The position numbers and the translations under genes are program-made. Of a stretch of DNA of 64,000 nt, positions 9,239-16,519 are shown one piece after another; position 1 is the first letter of the stretch, and the number at the start of each line of letters is the position of its first letter. Under the pieces are notes generated by a model that was given only the letters and a program-made list of their open reading frames with translations, did not search any database and was not told the DNA's origin. Source of the stretch: Pseudomonas simiae (GTDB taxonomy: Bacteria; Pseudomonadota; Gammaproteobacteria; Pseudomonadales; Pseudomonadaceae); contig NZ_FOKB01000015.1 of the NCBI RefSeq assembly GCF_900111895.1, positions 31,545 through 95,544 of the forward strand. The letters run 5' to 3'.

Positions 9239-11113
9239 ATGAGCCACCCCTCGCAATTCACTTTGCTGCGCACACGGCGTTTCCTGCCGTTTTTCATCAC
9301 CCAGTTGCTGGGCGCGTTCAATGACAACATCTTCAAGCAATCGCTGATCCTCGCCATTCTCTACAAGCTCACCATCGACGGTGACCGCTCTATCTGGGTC
9401 AACCTCTGCGCCTTGCTGTTTATCCTGCCGTTCTTCCTGTTCTCGGCGCTGGCCGGGCAGTTTGGCGAGAAATTCAACAAAGACGCCTTGATTCGCGCGA
9501 TCAAGATTGGCGAGATCGTGATCATGGCCGTGGGGGCGACGGGCTTCCTCACCAACCACTTGGAAATGATGCTGCTGGCGCTGTTCGCCATGGGCACCCA
9601 CTCGGCGCTGTTCGGGCCGGTGAAGTACTCGATCATGCCCCAGGCTTTGCACGATGATGAATTGGTGGGCGGTAATGGCCTGGTGGAGATGGGCACGTTC
9701 CTGGCGATCCTGGCCGGCACCATTGGCGCCGGGATCATGATGTCGTCCACCCATTACGCGCCGGTGGTGTCAGTGGCGATCGTCGGCGTGGCGGTGCTGG
9801 GCTATCTGGCCAGCCGCAGTATCCCAAGGGCAGCGGCGTCGACCCCTGGGTTGCGTCTGAACTGGAACATTTTCAGCGAATCCTGGGCCACCTTGCGTTT
9901 GGGCCTGGGGCAGACGCCCGCGGTTTCGCGTTCGATCGTCGGTAACTCGTGGTTCTGGTTTGTCGGCGCGATCTACCTCACGCAAATTCCCGCCTACGCC
10001 AAGGAATGGTTGTACGGCGACGAAACCGTGGTGACGCTGATCCTCACCGTATTTTCGGTGGGCATCGCGCTCGGCTCGATGCTCTGCGAAAAACTCTCCG
10101 GGCGTAAGGTAGAAATCGGCCTGGTGCCGTTCGGTTCATTCGGCCTGACGGTGTTTGGCCTGCTGCTGTGGTGGCACTCCGGCGGCTTCCCGCAGAACGT
10201 GCAGGCCAACGACTGGCTCGCCGTGCTCAGCTACGGCCAGGCCTGGTGGGTGTTGTTCGATATCCTTGGCCTGGGCGTGTTTGGCGGCTTCTATATCGTG
10301 CCACTGTACGCACTGATCCAGTCGCGTACCGCCGAGAACGAGCGCGCGCGGGTGATCGCGGCCAACAACATCCTCAACGCACTGTTCATGGTGGTCTCGG
10401 CCATCGTGTCGATCCTGTTGCTGAGCGTGGCCAAGCTGTCGATCCCCGAGCTGTTCCTGGTGGTGTCGCTGCTCAACATCGCGGTCAACACCTACATCTT
10501 CAAGATCGTTCCCGAGTTCACCATGCGTTTCATGATCTGGCTGCTCAGCCATTCCATGTACCGGGTGGAGCATCGCAACCTGGAGGCGATCCCGGATGAA
10601 GGCGCGGCGTTACTGGTGTGCAACCACGTGTCGTTTGTCGATGCACTGTTGATCGGCGGCGCGGTACGTCGGCCGATTCGCTTTGTCATGTACTACAAGA
10701 TCTACCGCTTGCCGGTGCTGAATTTCATCTTCCGCACCGCCGGGGCGATTCCGATTGCCGGCCGTCACGAAGACATCCAGATCTACGAAAAGGCCTTCAC
10801 ACGCATTGCGCAGTACCTGAATGAAGGCGAGTTGGTGTGCATCTTTCCCGAGGGCAAGCTGACCGCCGATGGCGAGATGAACGAGTTTCGCGGTGGTGTG
10901 ACGCGGATTCTGGAAGAGACGGCGGTGCCGGTGATTCCGATGGCGTTGCAGGGGTTGTGGGGGAGTTTCTTCAGCCGCGATCCGAACAAGGGCTTCTTCC
11001 ATCGCATCTGGTCGCGGGTGGTGTTGGTGGCCGGTGAGCCGGTGGCGGTAGAGGCCGCGACGCCTGCGCAGTTGCAGGAACGGGTGGGGGTGTTGCGGGG
11101 GAGTATCAGGTAG
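9239..11113 (+). CDS. Fused MFS lysophospholipid flippase and PlsC-type acyltransferase
   Basis: A 624-residue two-domain protein. Residues 1-420 form an MFS domain like LplT (FFITQLLGAFNDNIFKQ at the N terminus is characteristic). Residues 430-624 form a PlsC-type glycerolipid acyltransferase with the NHVSFVD catalytic motif (H-x4-D) and the FPEGKLTADGEM substrate motif. By family knowledge it should flip lysophospholipid inward and re-acylate it. It lacks the C-terminal acyl-ACP synthetase domain of longer LplT-Aas fusions, so acyl donors must come from elsewhere. It is a single gene with its own spacing; the start is the first family-consistent ATG. Confidence 0.87.
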   Translation: MSHPSQFTLLRTRRFLPFFITQLLGAFNDNIFKQSLILAILYKLTIDGDRSIWVNLCALLFILPFFLFSALAGQFGEKFNKDALIRAIKIGEIVIMAVGATGFLTNHLEMMLLALFAMGTHSALFGPVKYSIMPQALHDDELVGGNGLVEMGTFLAILAGTIGAGIMMSSTHYAPVVSVAIVGVAVLGYLASRSIPRAAASTPGLRLNWNIFSESWATLRLGLGQTPAVSRSIVGNSWFWFVGAIYLTQIPAYAKEWLYGDETVVTLILTVFSVGIALGSMLCEKLSGRKVEIGLVPFGSFGLTVFGLLLWWHSGGFPQNVQANDWLAVLSYGQAWWVLFDILGLGVFGGFYIVPLYALIQSRTAENERARVIAANNILNALFMVVSAIVSILLLSVAKLSIPELFLVVSLLNIAVNTYIFKIVPEFTMRFMIWLLSHSMYRVEHRNLEAIPDEGAALLVCNHVSFVDALLIGGAVRRPIRFVMYYKIYRLPVLNFIFRTAGAIPIAGRHEDIQIYEKAFTRIAQYLNEGELVCIFPEGKLTADGEMNEFRGGVTRILEETAVPVIPMALQGLWGSFFSRDPNKGFFHRIWSRVVLVAGEPVAVEAATPAQLQERVGVLRGSIR

Positions 11114-11151
11114 TTGTGGGCTGGGTTACTGGCCTCTTCGCAGGCAAGCCA

Positions 11152-11202
11152 GCTCCCACACCAGACCGCGTTGTTCTAGCGAACGCGGTCTGGTGTGGGA
11201 GC
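11152..11202. repeat. Perfect 21-bp inverted repeat between convergent genes
   Basis: Arms at 11152-11172 and 11182-11202 are perfect reverse complements around a nine-base loop. The flanks contain partial REP sequence (GCAGGCAAGCCAGCTCCCAC at 11140). There is no T-run, so it is not a canonical terminator, but it would form a very stable hairpin between the convergent acyltransferase-fusion and sugE genes. Confidence 0.8.
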
Positions 11203-11225
11203 GGCGGTTCGACAGCGGTAATGGA

Positions 11226-11540
11226 TCAGGTGCTGATCTTGAGCCCAATGAGCCCGCAAATGATCAGCGCCACGCTGGCCAACCGGAACAACGCCATGGA
11301 CTCCCCAAACAGGATGATCCCGGCAATCACGGTGCCCACGGCACCCACGCCGGTCCAGATGGCGTAGGCCGTACCCAGCGGCAATTCTTTCATGGCCAGG
11401 CCCAGCAGGCCGAGGCTGACGGCCATGGCGGCAATCGTCAACGCAGTCGGCAGCGGTTTGCTGAAACCGTCGGTGTACTTCAGGCCGACGGCCCAGCCGA
11501 CTTCAAACAGACCCGCGAAAAACAGAATGATCCAGGACAT
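11226..11540 (-). CDS. sugE: SMR family guanidinium exporter SugE/Gdx
   Basis: A 104-residue, four-helix small multidrug resistance protein. Glu13 in the first helix (FAGLFEVGW) is the essential proton/substrate residue, GLKYTDGF marks the SugE/Gdx subgroup, and AYAIWTGVGAVGTVIAG the second signature. Members preceded by guanidine riboswitches export guanidinium ion in exchange for protons. That assignment is strongly supported here by the two ACGA hairpins directly upstream, which end 11 bases before the GGAGG ribosome-binding site. It acts as an antiparallel dimer in the inner membrane. Confidence 0.95.
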   Translation of the reverse strand: MSWIILFFAGLFEVGWAVGLKYTDGFSKPLPTALTIAAMAVSLGLLGLAMKELPLGTAYAIWTGVGAVGTVIAGIILFGESMALFRLASVALIICGLIGLKIST

Positions 11541-11560
11541 GATGACCTCCTAACGTTAGG

Positions 11561-11612
11561 TGGGGTCGTCCCCGGATTAGGCGCTGGAAGCGTCGCGGGG
11601 TCGTCCCCGCGA
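11561..11612 (-). promoter_or_regulatory. Guanidine-II (mini-ykkC) riboswitch of sugE
   Basis: On the minus strand two GC-rich hairpins, each closed by the loop ACGA, lie in tandem: stem CGCGGGG/CCCCGCG (11593-11612) and GGGG/CCCC (11562-11573). They are followed by the GGAGG ribosome-binding site (11546-11550) and the sugE ATG. This is the exact architecture of the mini-ykkC class, in which guanidine makes the two ACGR loops dock and exposes the ribosome-binding site. Seen directly: the hairpins, loops, spacing and gene context. The switching mechanism is known from the family. Confidence 0.93.
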
Positions 11613-11645
11613 AGCTCGGTAGAGTGCCGAAAAGTGCTCGGCTGA

Positions 11646-12611
11646 TCAAGTTTGCGGGGTGTTCTCCAGCACGCGGCGGTCTTCCTTTTCGCTCATGCGG
11701 CGGAAGTAGGTGGACAGCAACGCCCCGGAAATATTGTGCCAGACGCTGAACAGTGCACTCGGCACCGCCGCCAATGGCGAAAAATGGGCGCTGGCCAAGG
11801 CGGCGCCCAGTCCTGAGTTCTGCATGCCGACTTCGAGCGCCAGCGACTTGCGCTGTGCCAGCGGCAACTGGAACACGCGGCCGGTGAAGTAACCCAGCAG
11901 GTAACCGAAGCTGTTGTGCAACATCACCACCGCCATGATCAACAGGCCCGACTCGGCAATCTTCGCCTGACTCGCCGCAACCACCGCCGCGACGATGATC
12001 ACAATGCTCACCACCGACACCAGCGGCAACACATCCACTGCATGGCGCACCCGCTCACCGAGCACGCGTTGCGCCAGTACACCGAGCACGATCGGCAGCA
12101 GCACCACTTGCAGGATCGACCAGAACAACTCCATGAACGACACCGGCAGCCAGGCCGACGCCAGCAGCCAGATCAGCGCCGGGGTGAGGAGCGGGGCGAG
12201 GAGGGTGGTGACGGCGGCGATGGCGACCGACAACGCCAGGTCGCCACGGGCCAACCAAGTCATCACGTTGGACGAAGTCCCGCTCGGGCAGCAACCGACC
12301 AGGATCACGCCGACGGCGATTTCCGGCGGCAGGTGGAAGGCCTGGCACAGCAACCAGGCCATGCCGGGCATGATGACAAAGTGCGCGACCACGCCCAAGG
12401 CCACGCGCCACGGATGGCGGGCGACTTCGGCGAAGTCATCAATCTTGAGGGTCAGCCCCATGCCGAACATCACCAGGCCCAGCAACGGAACGATGGCGCT
12501 TTTCAGGCCGATGAACCAGCTGGGTTCGAAGAAGGCGACGACGGCGAAAACCAACACCCAGTAGGCGAAGGTATTACCGACGAAGCGGCTCAAGGCGGCG
12601 AGTGCGCGCAT
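11646..12611 (-). CDS. Bile acid:sodium symporter (BASS) family transporter
   Basis: A 321-residue inner membrane protein of about ten helices. Family motifs are GCCPSGTSSNVMTWLARGD (about residue 105-123) and EVGMQNSGLGAALA (about 265), both lining the sodium and substrate sites of BASS/ASBT-fold proteins. Bacterial members import small organic anions such as pantoate or keto acids with sodium; the substrate here is not determinable. AAGGA precedes the ATG. It lies upstream of the sugE riboswitch on the same strand, but the aptamer begins only about 34 bases after its stop, so read-through is possible. Confidence 0.88.
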   Translation of the reverse strand: MRALAALSRFVGNTFAYWVLVFAVVAFFEPSWFIGLKSAIVPLLGLVMFGMGLTLKIDDFAEVARHPWRVALGVVAHFVIMPGMAWLLCQAFHLPPEIAVGVILVGCCPSGTSSNVMTWLARGDLALSVAIAAVTTLLAPLLTPALIWLLASAWLPVSFMELFWSILQVVLLPIVLGVLAQRVLGERVRHAVDVLPLVSVVSIVIIVAAVVAASQAKIAESGLLIMAVVMLHNSFGYLLGYFTGRVFQLPLAQRKSLALEVGMQNSGLGAALASAHFSPLAAVPSALFSVWHNISGALLSTYFRRMSEKEDRRVLENTPQT

Positions 12612-12670
12612 GGGGGTGTCCTTGTTGTCAGTTAGGTTCGGTAATGCTGATGTCTGCCTGGGAACCCAAT

Positions 12671-12769
12671 CAAATGTGGGAGCGGGCTTGCTCGCGAATG
12701 CGGTGTGTCAGTCGCTGAATATGTTGACTGATCCACCGCATTCGCGAGCAAGCCCGCTCCCACAGTTTG
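12671..12769. repeat. REPIN: inverted pair of REP palindromes
   Basis: Two REP copies (GTGGGAGCGGGCTTGCTCGC and its complement) face each other across about 40 bases, between the BASS start region and the rdgC stop. Same subfamily as the copies at 5622 and 30417. Confidence 0.9.
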
Positions 12770-12783
12770 ATCTTCACAAGGCG

Positions 12784-13704
12784 TTAGATGCCCTGTGGGG
12801 TCTCTTCACCGCCGAGTGCTTCGACCAGCGCGGGGATGAAGTCCCCAAACGTCAGCATCATCAGGGTAAAACTCGCATCCAGTTGGCCCAGGGCTTCGTC
12901 GCCGCCGTCCTGTTCCGCCTGGTCCTGCAGCAGGTCTTCGAACTTCAGGCGCTTGACGGTCATCTTGTCGTCGAGCATGAAGGACAGCTTGTCCTGCCAG
13001 GCCAGGGACAGTTGGGTCACGACTTTGCCGGTGGTCAGGTGGAGTTGGATCTCTTCGCCGGTCAGGTCCTGGCGCTTGCAGCGCACGATCCCGCCGTCTT
13101 CGTGGGTGTCACGCAGCTCGCATTCGTCAAGGACGAAGAAGTCATCGGCCGGCTTTTGGGTGGTGACCCAATCGGTCATGATCGCGGTTGGCGCGGTTTT
13201 AACCGTGAGTGGACGAACCGGCAGGGTGCCGATCACTTCACGCAGGGTCGACAGCAGGTCTTCGGCGCGTTTCGGGCTGGCCGAGTTGACCAGGATCAGG
13301 CCCTGTTTCGGCGCAATGGCGGCGAAGGTCGACGAGCGACGGATAAAGGCGCGTGGCAGGAAGGCCTGGATGATTTCATCCTTGATCTGGTCGCGTTCCT
13401 TTTTATAGACCTTGCGCATCTGCTCGGCTTCGATCTCTTCGACCTTCTCCTTGAGTGCATCACGCACCACGCTGCCCGGCAGGATACGTTCTTCCTTGCG
13501 CGCGGCGATCAGCAGGAAGTCACCGCTGACGTGAACCAGGGGAGCGTCTTCACCTTTACCAAAAGGCGCGACGAAACCATAAGTGGTCAATTCCTGGCTT
13601 GCGCAAGGGCGCGCCAGTTTGGTGGCCATGGCCGCTTCCAACGCCTCGGCATCAACAGGCAGATCTTGGGTCAGGCGATAGATAAGCAGGTTCTTGAACC
13701 ACAT
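12784..13704 (-). CDS. rdgC: Recombination-associated protein RdgC
   Basis: A 306-residue protein matching RdgC across its length, beginning MWFKNLLIYRLT. Conserved blocks include GFVAPFG, RKEERILPGSVV, FLPRAFIR, TAIMTDWV and GGIVRCKRQDL. RdgC forms a ring-shaped dimer that binds double-stranded DNA without sequence specificity and restrains RecA loading. The start at 13704 was chosen because it follows GGAGAG and gives the family's N terminus, rather than an upstream codon that adds eight residues. It is a single gene, divergent from the tRNA cluster. Confidence 0.96.
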   Translation of the reverse strand: MWFKNLLIYRLTQDLPVDAEALEAAMATKLARPCASQELTTYGFVAPFGKGEDAPLVHVSGDFLLIAARKEERILPGSVVRDALKEKVEEIEAEQMRKVYKKERDQIKDEIIQAFLPRAFIRRSSTFAAIAPKQGLILVNSASPKRAEDLLSTLREVIGTLPVRPLTVKTAPTAIMTDWVTTQKPADDFFVLDECELRDTHEDGGIVRCKRQDLTGEEIQLHLTTGKVVTQLSLAWQDKLSFMLDDKMTVKRLKFEDLLQDQAEQDGGDEALGQLDASFTLMMLTFGDFIPALVEALGGEETPQGI

Positions 13705-13814
13705 GGGGTGAGTCTCTCCTTTATACAAAGGGGGGCATTATTCTCTTGATAACGTCCCAGGCCAACCCTGCCTAAGCCATTGGAAGCTATCAAAAAAAAG
13801 ATTTCAGAAAGTGC

Positions 13815-13843
13815 TTGCCAGACTTAAGGTCGCTCCGTAGAAT
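13815..13843 (+). promoter_or_regulatory. Sigma-70 promoter of the first tRNA-Val/Asp cassette
   Basis: TTGCCA (13815-13820) and TAGAAT (13838-13843) are separated by exactly 17 bases and followed by the GC-rich discriminator GCGCGCC, as expected for a stringently controlled stable-RNA promoter. Confidence 0.8.
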
Positions 13844-13863
13844 GCGCGCCACACCGAAACGAA

Positions 13864-13939
13864 GGGTGATTAGCTCAGCTGGGAGAGCGTCTGCCTTACA
13901 AGCAGAATGTCGGCGGTTCGATCCCGTCATCACCCACCA
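13864..13939 (+). tRNA. tRNA-Val (anticodon TAC), copy 1
   Basis: A 76-base cloverleaf: acceptor GGGTGAT/ATCACCC, anticodon loop CTTACAA with TAC (Val), T-loop TTCGATC, and an encoded CCA end. Confidence 0.96.
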
Positions 13940-13958
13940 TTCGCTTCATGTGTTACGC

Positions 13959-14035
13959 GCAGCGGTAGTTCAGTCGGTTAGAATACCGGCCTGTCACGCC
14001 GGGGGTCGCGGGTTCGAGTCCCGTCCGCTGCGCCA
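13959..14035 (+). tRNA. tRNA-Asp (anticodon GTC), copy 1
   Basis: A 77-base cloverleaf: acceptor GCAGCGG/CCGCTGC, anticodon loop CTGTCAC with GTC (Asp), T-loop TTCGAGT, and an encoded CCA end. It is 19 bases downstream of tRNA-Val. Confidence 0.96.
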
Positions 14036-14076
14036 TATTCGGTAACCTGGAACACTGAACGCCAGGTCACCACAAG

Positions 14077-14103
14077 AAGCCCGCTCAATGAGCGGGCTTT
14101 TTG
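14077..14103 (+). terminator. Intrinsic terminator of tRNA cassette 1
   Basis: Stem AAGCCCGCTCA/TGAGCGGGCTT with a run of T residues, 42 bases after tRNA-Asp. Confidence 0.92.
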
Positions 14104-14126
14104 CTGTCTGGGGTTTGCAAAAAGCC

Positions 14127-14168
14127 AAAAAACGCCGCCGATCATTTCCGATGACCGGCGGCGTTTTT
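14127..14168. terminator. Second, bidirectional terminator hairpin
   Basis: AAAAACGCCGCCG pairs with CGGCGGCGTTTTT around a short loop, giving A- and T-runs on both sides. It backs up the tRNA terminator. The remainder of 14169-14382 shows nothing I can name. Confidence 0.82.
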
Positions 14169-14382
14169 ATTGGGCGATTAGACATCCCCGCGTGTAGTCA
14201 CCCTGAAGGTGCGCGGTTCACCCATAGAATCGGCGTGGCTCAAGCATTATCGAGAATGGTATCTCATTGGGCGGCCAGTCAGCGGGTAAGCGCAACAGAC
14301 TCGCATTTGACGACGTAGAAGCCCGTTTTTGCTGGGGTTTCTCGTGGCTGAGAAAATATTTCAAATAAATTGCATTTAAATC

Positions 14383-14410
14383 AAGACATTGCGGATTTTT
14401 GGTGTATGAT
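14383..14410 (+). promoter_or_regulatory. Promoter of tRNA cassette 2
   Basis: AAGACA and TATGAT are separated by 16 bases, preceded by an AT-rich stretch (14350-14382) that could serve as an UP element. The sequence is unrelated to the promoter of cassette 1, so the second copy has independent transcription. Confidence 0.6.
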
Positions 14411-14431
14411 GCCGCCCACACCGAAAGTGAA

Positions 14432-14507
14432 GGGTGATTAGCTCAGCTGGGAGAGCGTCTGCCTTACAAGCAGAATGTCGGCGGTTCGATCCCGTCATCA
14501 CCCACCA
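14432..14507 (+). tRNA. tRNA-Val (anticodon TAC), copy 2
   Basis: Identical in sequence to the tRNA-Val at 13864-13939, with encoded CCA. Confidence 0.96.
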
Positions 14508-14526
14508 TTCGCTTCAAGTGTTACGC

Positions 14527-14603
14527 GCAGCGGTAGTTCAGTCGGTTAGAATACCGGCCTGTCACGCCGGGGGTCGCGGGTTCGAGTCCCGTCCGCTGCG
14601 CCA
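14527..14603 (+). tRNA. tRNA-Asp (anticodon GTC), copy 2
   Basis: Identical in sequence to the tRNA-Asp at 13959-14035, with encoded CCA. Confidence 0.96.
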
Positions 14604-14644
14604 TATTCGGTAACCTGGAACACTGAACGCCAGGTCACCACAAG

Positions 14645-14672
14645 AAGCCCGCTCATTGAGCGGGCTTTTTTT
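14645..14672 (+). terminator. Intrinsic terminator of tRNA cassette 2
   Basis: Stem AAGCCCGCTCA/TGAGCGGGCTT followed by seven T residues. The 236 bases from here to the BCCT gene contain no recognisable gene. Confidence 0.92.
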
Positions 14673-14908
14673 CGTCTGCGTTTTATCCTCTCCGCGCTCT
14701 GCCATTGTGCACTGCCTATTCGCCCTGAACTGTGTGGGTGCGCCATGACGTGGGGGAATACCCCCATGCACATTGGTTGATTGCGCCCTCGGCCGCTTAA
14801 CCGTTTATCTATAGCCACGCGAAGACTTCCAGGCGAGTGACCGGCAGCAGGATGCTGCGGGGGCTCGCTCTCCAACATAAAAATAGTCTGCAAGGGGAAC
14901 GGCTCTCT

Positions 14909-16492
14909 ATGAAATATCCACTGCGTCCGTTGGTGTTCTGGCCAACGTTCCTGATCCTGCTGGCGGCGGTGATCGCCAGCTACATCGACCTGAATGCATT
15001 CCTTGCGGTCAGTAAACAGCTCAACAACCTGATCCTGAAAAACTTCTCATGGCTGTTCAGTGCCGGCTCGTTTGCCATGGTGGTGCTAACCGCGATCGTC
15101 TACTTCTCCGCGCTGGGCAAGGTGCGAATCGGCGGCGAAGACGCCCAGCCGTTGCTGAGCAAATGGCGCTGGTTCATGGTGGCGCTGTGCACCACCCTCG
15201 CGGTGGGCGTGCTGTTCTGGACCACGGCCGAACCGCTCTATCATCTGTATGGCCCGCCCACCAGCCTGCCGATCGAGGCGGGTAGTTCGGCGGCGAAGAC
15301 CTTTGCCATGTCGACGATGTTCCTGCACTGGACCATCACCCCCTACGCCATCTACTTGGTGCCCTCGCTGGTGTTTGCGTTGGCGTTCTACAACCGACGC
15401 AGCAATTTCTCCATCGGCGCCATGCTTGAACCGTTGCTCGGTGAAGCGCGGGTCAAGCGCTATGCAGGGCTGATCGACACCCTGGCGATGTTCGCCCTGG
15501 TGGCCGGCATGGCCTCGTCCCTGGGTACCGGCGCGCTGACCTTGGCCGGGGGCCTGGCTCAGTACATCGGCGGTGAAACCACACCGTTGCGCCTGGCTAT
15601 CATCATCGCGATCATCGTTATTACCTTTGTCGCCTCGGCCGCCAGCGGCCTGCAGAAAGGGATCGTGATGCTGTCCTCGTTCAATACTTGGATCATGCTC
15701 GCCCTGGGGCTGTTCGTGCTGTTGTGCGGGCCGACCCTGTACATGTTCAGCCTTGGCGTCGAGTCCCTCGGCGTGTACCTCGACACCTTCTTCAGCCGCA
15801 GCCTGTTCACCGGCGCCGCCAGTGGCGACACCTGGCCACACAGTTGGACGGTGTTCTACTGGTCGGTGTGGTTTGCCTGGGCGCCGGTCAGTGCGTTGTT
15901 CCTCGGCAAGATCGGGCGTGGCTACACGGTGCGTGAATTCATCCACATCAACATGCTCTACCCGGCGTTGTTCACGGCGGTGTGGATCTGCATCTTTTCC
16001 GGCACCAGTCTGTACTTCGATGCGCTGGGCGACGGCAGCCTCAACCGTGTGCTGAACGAGCAGGGCGTGGAACACGTGCTGTACCAGATGTTCCAGCAGT
16101 TGCCGGCCAGCGGTCTGATGATCGCGTTCCTGCTGTTCGTGGCGTTCATCTCCTTTGTCACCGCCGCCGACTCCAGCACCGATGTGATCGCCAACCTGTG
16201 CAGCAAAGGCGTGACCGCCGATTCCGACCTGGATGGCAACCCAGCGTTGAAGATCGTCTGGGGCGTGATCATCGGCTCGGTATCGTGGGTGATGGTCTCA
16301 TTCGTCGGCATCGACGGGGTGAAGATGCTCTCCAACCTCGGCGGTCTGCCGGGGATGCTCCTGGTGTTGCTGGCCAGCACCTCACTGATCTTCTGGTTGA
16401 AAAATCCCGCATTGCTGGATGTGAAACGCCATCAGCGGACCCCCGCAACGGAACTGCACAGCGCCAGCCCGGCGCCGGATTTCGCCCGCTGA
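14909..16492 (+). CDS. BCCT family (betaine/carnitine/choline) transporter
   Basis: A 527-residue inner membrane protein with about twelve helices. The BCCT signature region is FYWSVWFAWAPVSALFLGKIGRG (around residue 310-335), and FLHWTITPYAIY earlier is also typical. Members import quaternary ammonium compounds with sodium or protons. The start at 14909 (MKYPLRPLVFWPT) follows AAGGGGA and gives a normal N terminus; an in-frame start at 14837 adds 24 residues with no membrane character. The CocE hydrolase gene follows after 27 bases, suggesting that the imported substrate is an ester or amide hydrolysed inside the cell. Confidence 0.9.
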   Translation: MKYPLRPLVFWPTFLILLAAVIASYIDLNAFLAVSKQLNNLILKNFSWLFSAGSFAMVVLTAIVYFSALGKVRIGGEDAQPLLSKWRWFMVALCTTLAVGVLFWTTAEPLYHLYGPPTSLPIEAGSSAAKTFAMSTMFLHWTITPYAIYLVPSLVFALAFYNRRSNFSIGAMLEPLLGEARVKRYAGLIDTLAMFALVAGMASSLGTGALTLAGGLAQYIGGETTPLRLAIIIAIIVITFVASAASGLQKGIVMLSSFNTWIMLALGLFVLLCGPTLYMFSLGVESLGVYLDTFFSRSLFTGAASGDTWPHSWTVFYWSVWFAWAPVSALFLGKIGRGYTVREFIHINMLYPALFTAVWICIFSGTSLYFDALGDGSLNRVLNEQGVEHVLYQMFQQLPASGLMIAFLLFVAFISFVTAADSSTDVIANLCSKGVTADSDLDGNPALKIVWGVIIGSVSWVMVSFVGIDGVKMLSNLGGLPGMLLVLLASTSLIFWLKNPALLDVKRHQRTPATELHSASPAPDFAR

Positions 16493-16519
16493 TCGATTGA
16501 ACCGCTGTTGGAGTTACTG

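Larger units (their letters stand above)
13850..14103 (+). repeat. First copy of a tandemly duplicated tRNA cassette
   Basis: This segment, comprising leader, tRNA-Val, spacer, tRNA-Asp, trailer and terminator, is almost identical to 14419-14672. I see only a few differences: a short change in the leader, one base in the spacer (TTCATG versus TTCAAG) and one base in the terminator loop. Confidence 0.9.
14419..14672 (+). repeat. Second copy of the tandem tRNA cassette
   Basis: Near-identical partner of 13850-14103, including both tRNAs, the trailer and the terminator. The unique DNA between copies is about 315 bases. Confidence 0.9.
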
